Of a DNA stretch of 15,738 bases, positions 13,740 to 15,738 are shown piece by piece (positions within the stretch are counted from its first letter, which is position 1; each line of letters starts with the position of its first letter). The stretch spans positions 1 through 15,738 of the forward strand of contig DAINSQ010000111.1 in NCBI GenBank assembly GCA_036741235.1, given 5' to 3'. The translations under genes were made by a program, and so were the position numbers. The notes under the pieces were generated by a model, which saw only the letters and a list, made by a program, of their open reading frames with translations, had not been told where the DNA came from and made no database searches. This stretch comes from JABWBR01 sp036741235 (lineage in GTDB: Bacteria; Bacteroidota; Bacteroidia; Chitinophagales; Saprospiraceae).

Positions 13740-14998
13740 ACCTGCTGCAACTTAGTTGGAAAAATATACTGCACAAGCCCAGCTCCACGCTGCTCAGCCT
13801 GGTATTATTCGCCCTCGGCGTAGGGCTGGTATCCCTGTTGATGTTGGTCAACCGACAGTTGCAGGAAAAATTTGAAAAAAACCTGGCCGGCATCGACATG
13901 GTGGTTGGCGCCAAGGGTAGTCCACTGCAACTCATTCTGAGCAGTATGTACCACATTGATGCCCCCACTGGAAACGTAGCCATCAGCGATGTAAAGGCCT
14001 TTTTTAACCCCAAACATCCGGTTATCGGGCGCGCTGTGCCTTTGTCGTTGGGCGACAACTACCGCGGTTACCGAATTGTTGGCACTACCTTCGATTTTTT
14101 TGATTTATACAATGCCGAGCCGGCACAGGGGCGCCGCTGGAAGGCCGTAAACGAGGTGGTCATCGGGGCAGCCGTGGCCGACGCCCTGGGTCTGGAAATC
14201 GGCAATACCTTCAATAGTTCTCACGGCTTTGTGATTGACGATAACCTTGAACACGCCGATGCCGAACCTTTTAAAGTGGCCGGCATCCTCCGGCCTACCG
14301 GCGCCGTTGTCGATCAACTCATCCTCACCAGCCCTCAAAGTATATGGGCAGTACACGGCCACGATCATACAGAAGAAGAAGGCGAAGATCATCACGATCA
14401 TGCGCATGCGGACTACCGCGACCTGAACAAACCACTGATTGAATACGCAGGAGAGTCAATTACTGCGGTGCTGGTTCAGTTCAAAGCCCGCAACGCCATG
14501 ACGCTCAATATGCCGCGCAACATCAACGAAAATACTAACTTGCAGGCTGCCACGCCGGCCTGGGAGATCAACCGTCTGTACGCCATACTGGGTGACAGCG
14601 CGCTGGCGCTTCAAGTGTTGGCCATCATCATCATTGCCGTATCGGGTTTGAGCGTATTCCTGTCGCTATACTCCTCGCTGCGCGACCGCCGTTATGAACT
14701 GGCGCTTATGCGCGTGATGGGCGCTTCGCGCGGTAAATTGTTCGCCCTCATCCTGCTGGAGGGCTTATTGCTGGCTGCAATGGGGTGTATAATCGGCCTT
14801 GTGCTGAGTCATGCCGGCATGGAGGTATTTGCCAGGGTCTTGGAGTCGTCGTACCGCTACTCTTTCACCGGCGCTTTATTTTTGAAAGAAGAAATCTGGC
14901 TCGTGTTGGCGGCGTTGGGCGTGGGTTTGCTGGCGGCGTTTATCCCTGCCGTTCAAGCGCGCAATACCGATATTTCGCAAACATTGGCCGAAGGATAA
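13736..14998 (+). CDS. FtsX/MacB-like ABC permease with a histidine-rich periplasmic loop
   Basis: The 420-residue protein has the four-helix MacB topology: one helix at about 19-38, a long periplasmic domain, then helices at about 290-312, 335-357 and 386-406. The FtsX core SLRDRRYELALMRVMGASRGKL (about 314-335) is clear. The periplasmic domain contains the MacB-like DMVVGAKGSPLQLILS (54-69). At 207-224 an insertion carries seven histidines among acidic residues (HGHDH, EDHHDHAHAD), coded at 14354-14407. Such a loop suggests binding of Zn, Ni or Cu ions. The gene is translationally coupled to the ATPase. I recall the order ATPase, permease, small exported protein from zinc-regulated ABC clusters of Pseudomonas and Vibrio. 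Direction of transport, if any, cannot be seen. Confidence 0.9.
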   Translation: MNLLQLSWKNILHKPSSTLLSLVLFALGVGLVSLLMLVNRQLQEKFEKNLAGIDMVVGAKGSPLQLILSSMYHIDAPTGNVAISDVKAFFNPKHPVIGRAVPLSLGDNYRGYRIVGTTFDFFDLYNAEPAQGRRWKAVNEVVIGAAVADALGLEIGNTFNSSHGFVIDDNLEHADAEPFKVAGILRPTGAVVDQLILTSPQSIWAVHGHDHTEEEGEDHHDHAHADYRDLNKPLIEYAGESITAVLVQFKARNAMTLNMPRNINENTNLQAATPAWEINRLYAILGDSALALQVLAIIIIAVSGLSVFLSLYSSLRDRRYELALMRVMGASRGKLFALILLEGLLLAAMGCIIGLVLSHAGMEVFARVLESSYRYSFTGALFLKEEIWLVLAALGVGLLAAFIPAVQARNTDISQTLAEG

Positions 14999-15060
14999 AA
15001 TTCAAAGCTAAGAAGCGTCAAAACTTTCTGCCTTTGTTTAAAAATGGTGCTTTACCCCAG

Positions 15061-15105
15061 TTTCTCGCCACAAAGGCGCCAAGGGCACGAAGTACCACAA
15101 AGAAG
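15061..15105 (+). repeat. Purine-rich period-9 intergenic repeat (CCACAAAGG-like)
   Basis: Between the permease and the next gene the sequence runs ccacaaagg, cgccaaggg, cacgaagta, ccacaaaga, an imperfect 9-base repeat after TTTCTCG. I recall similar CACAAAGGCGCAAAG elements scattered between genes in Bacteroidota and other bacteria, unverified. Otherwise the 188-base gap shows no gene or clear promoter. Confidence 0.45.
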
Positions 15106-15186
15106 AATTTATTTTTCCATTAACACTTTATTATCACCCTTTTTGGGCGTTTGAGCGTTCATAAGGAAACAAACAGCAGCTTTTTC

Positions 15187-15636
15187 ATGAAAAACTACTT
15201 CATCGCTTTCATCGCCGTATTTGCCCTAAGCGCATCGCTTGCCATCGACGTACAGGCCCAACAGGACAACGTGTGGAAAACCCTGTCGAAAATCACCTTC
15301 AAAAAGAAATACGACGAAATGTTAGGCTTCAAAGTAGACGTGCCGGTTTTCAGCGAAGAAATCAAAAAGCTGGAGGGCAAAACGGTGACTGTCAAAGGGT
15401 ATGTAATTCCCGTCGAGGGCTATAAAAGCCACAAAGAATTTGTCTTTTCCGCTTTCCCCTACAATATGTGCTTTTTTTGCGGCGGCGCCGGCCCGGAAAC
15501 GGTGATGGAGGTTTTTGCCAAAGAGCCCATCAAGTATAGCGCCGAAGCCATCACCATCAAGGGCAAACTCGATCTCAACGACTCGGATATCAACCGCTTG
15601 ATATATATTTTAAAAGATGTGGAGTTGGTGAAGTGA
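15187..15636 (+). CDS. Small exported protein resembling DUF3299, CxxCGGxGPE motif
   Basis: The start is the ATG at 15187 (MKNYFIAFIAVF), giving 149 residues; an in-frame TTG at 15151 would only add charged residues before the signal peptide. Cleavage is likely near residues 24-26 (VQAQQ). The mature part reads as a small beta-barrel: VPVFSEEIKKLEGKTVTV, KGYVIPVEGYKSHKEFV (71-87), FSAFPYNMCFFCGGAGPE (87-104; C95, C98), then AITIKGKLDLND (121-132). This pattern of a strand with GYxIPxE, a Cys pair and a KGKLxLN strand fits DUF3299-like proteins as I remember them. The Cys pair with H82 could bind a metal. It follows the permease by 188 bases in the same direction. Its role as partner of the ABC pair is inferred from context. 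Confidence 0.8.
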   Translation: MKNYFIAFIAVFALSASLAIDVQAQQDNVWKTLSKITFKKKYDEMLGFKVDVPVFSEEIKKLEGKTVTVKGYVIPVEGYKSHKEFVFSAFPYNMCFFCGGAGPETVMEVFAKEPIKYSAEAITIKGKLDLNDSDINRLIYILKDVELVK

Positions 15637-15652
15637 GAAGTGGGGTTTTCCA

Positions 15653-15704
15653 AGTTCAGACCTGGTCTTTACCCGGTAATACTCAGTTTACCCAGTTCAG
15701 ACCT
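15653..15704. repeat. Direct repeat AGTTCAGACCT, two copies 41 bases apart
   Basis: AGTTCAGACCT occurs at 15653-15663 and again at 15694-15704, after the last gene. The second copy runs directly into the large hairpin. The first is followed by GGTCT, forming a small AGACC/GGTCT hairpin of its own. Confidence 0.55.
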
Positions 15705-15735
15705 TATAAGGTTTCCAAAACCTTATAAGGTCTTT
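15699..15735 (+). terminator. Large nested-palindrome hairpin, probable terminator or dispersed palindromic repeat
   Basis: AGACCTTATAAGGTTT (15699-15714) and AAACCTTATAAGGTCT (15718-15733) are 16-base perfect arms around a 3-base loop, followed by TT. Each arm also contains the 12-base palindrome ACCTTATAAGGT. As RNA it is a long stem 62 bases after the last stop codon, consistent with termination. The symmetry also suits a bidirectional terminator or a mobile palindromic unit. The window ends 3 bases later. Confidence 0.6.
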
Positions 15736-15738
15736 GCC

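Overview
The window looks like chromosomal DNA of a Bacteroidota bacterium, probably of the Saprospiria type (an inference from gene style, not a database match). Pointers are: a secreted GH5 glycosidase with a C-terminal type IX secretion sorting domain; TAnnTTTG-type -7 promoter elements with few Shine-Dalgarno sites; a short exported protein ending in ...FPFHFFW; and intergenic repeats of kinds I associate with this phylum. No tRNA, rRNA, CRISPR array, phage or transposase gene is visible.

Layout. Positions 1-370 are a perfect 63-bp minisatellite cut by the window edge. It abuts a minus-strand PhoD-like phosphatase (381-1427). Two small minus-strand membrane or exported proteins of unknown function follow (1607-2104 and 2220-2588), the first with a good terminator. 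The gap before 3030 holds a decayed C-terminal fragment of a caspase-like (C14) protein (2725-2925, minus), then a well-formed Bacteroidota promoter driving a B12-binding radical SAM protein (3030-4397). A minus-strand VOC protein (4532-4939) is divergent from a secreted GH5 glycosidase (5025-6959). A secreted leucine-rich-repeat protein comes next (7034-7987).

A minus-strand block follows: an unassigned 389-residue protein (8031-9200), then a tightly packed five-gene run transcribed from about 12.9 kb down to 9.3 kb. Its order is AhpD/CMD-like protein, ArsS-like radical SAM enzyme, 3-hydroxyanthranilate 3,4-dioxygenase, LpxH-like phosphatase, and an exported predicted beta-propeller that overlaps the LpxH gene by 59 bases. 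The first two are the usual arsenosugar-biosynthesis pair. The dioxygenase belongs to the kynurenine route to NAD, and LpxH to lipid A synthesis.

On the right, facing away, are a LolD-like ATPase (13092-13739) and an FtsX/MacB-type permease (13736-14998) with a seven-histidine loop, followed by a small exported CxxCGGxGPE protein (15187-15636). The trio matches in order and type a proteobacterial zinc-regulated ABC cluster known to me from memory (P. aeruginosa PA4064-PA4066, Vibrio zrg). It is the most interesting functional hypothesis here. The window ends in a 16-bp-arm hairpin made of nested palindromes.

Base composition is mosaic: the small membrane genes, radical SAM and LRR genes are AT-rich (38% GC in the 60 bases from 7261), while the ABC and right-hand operon genes are GC-rich (60% in the 60 bases from 13261).
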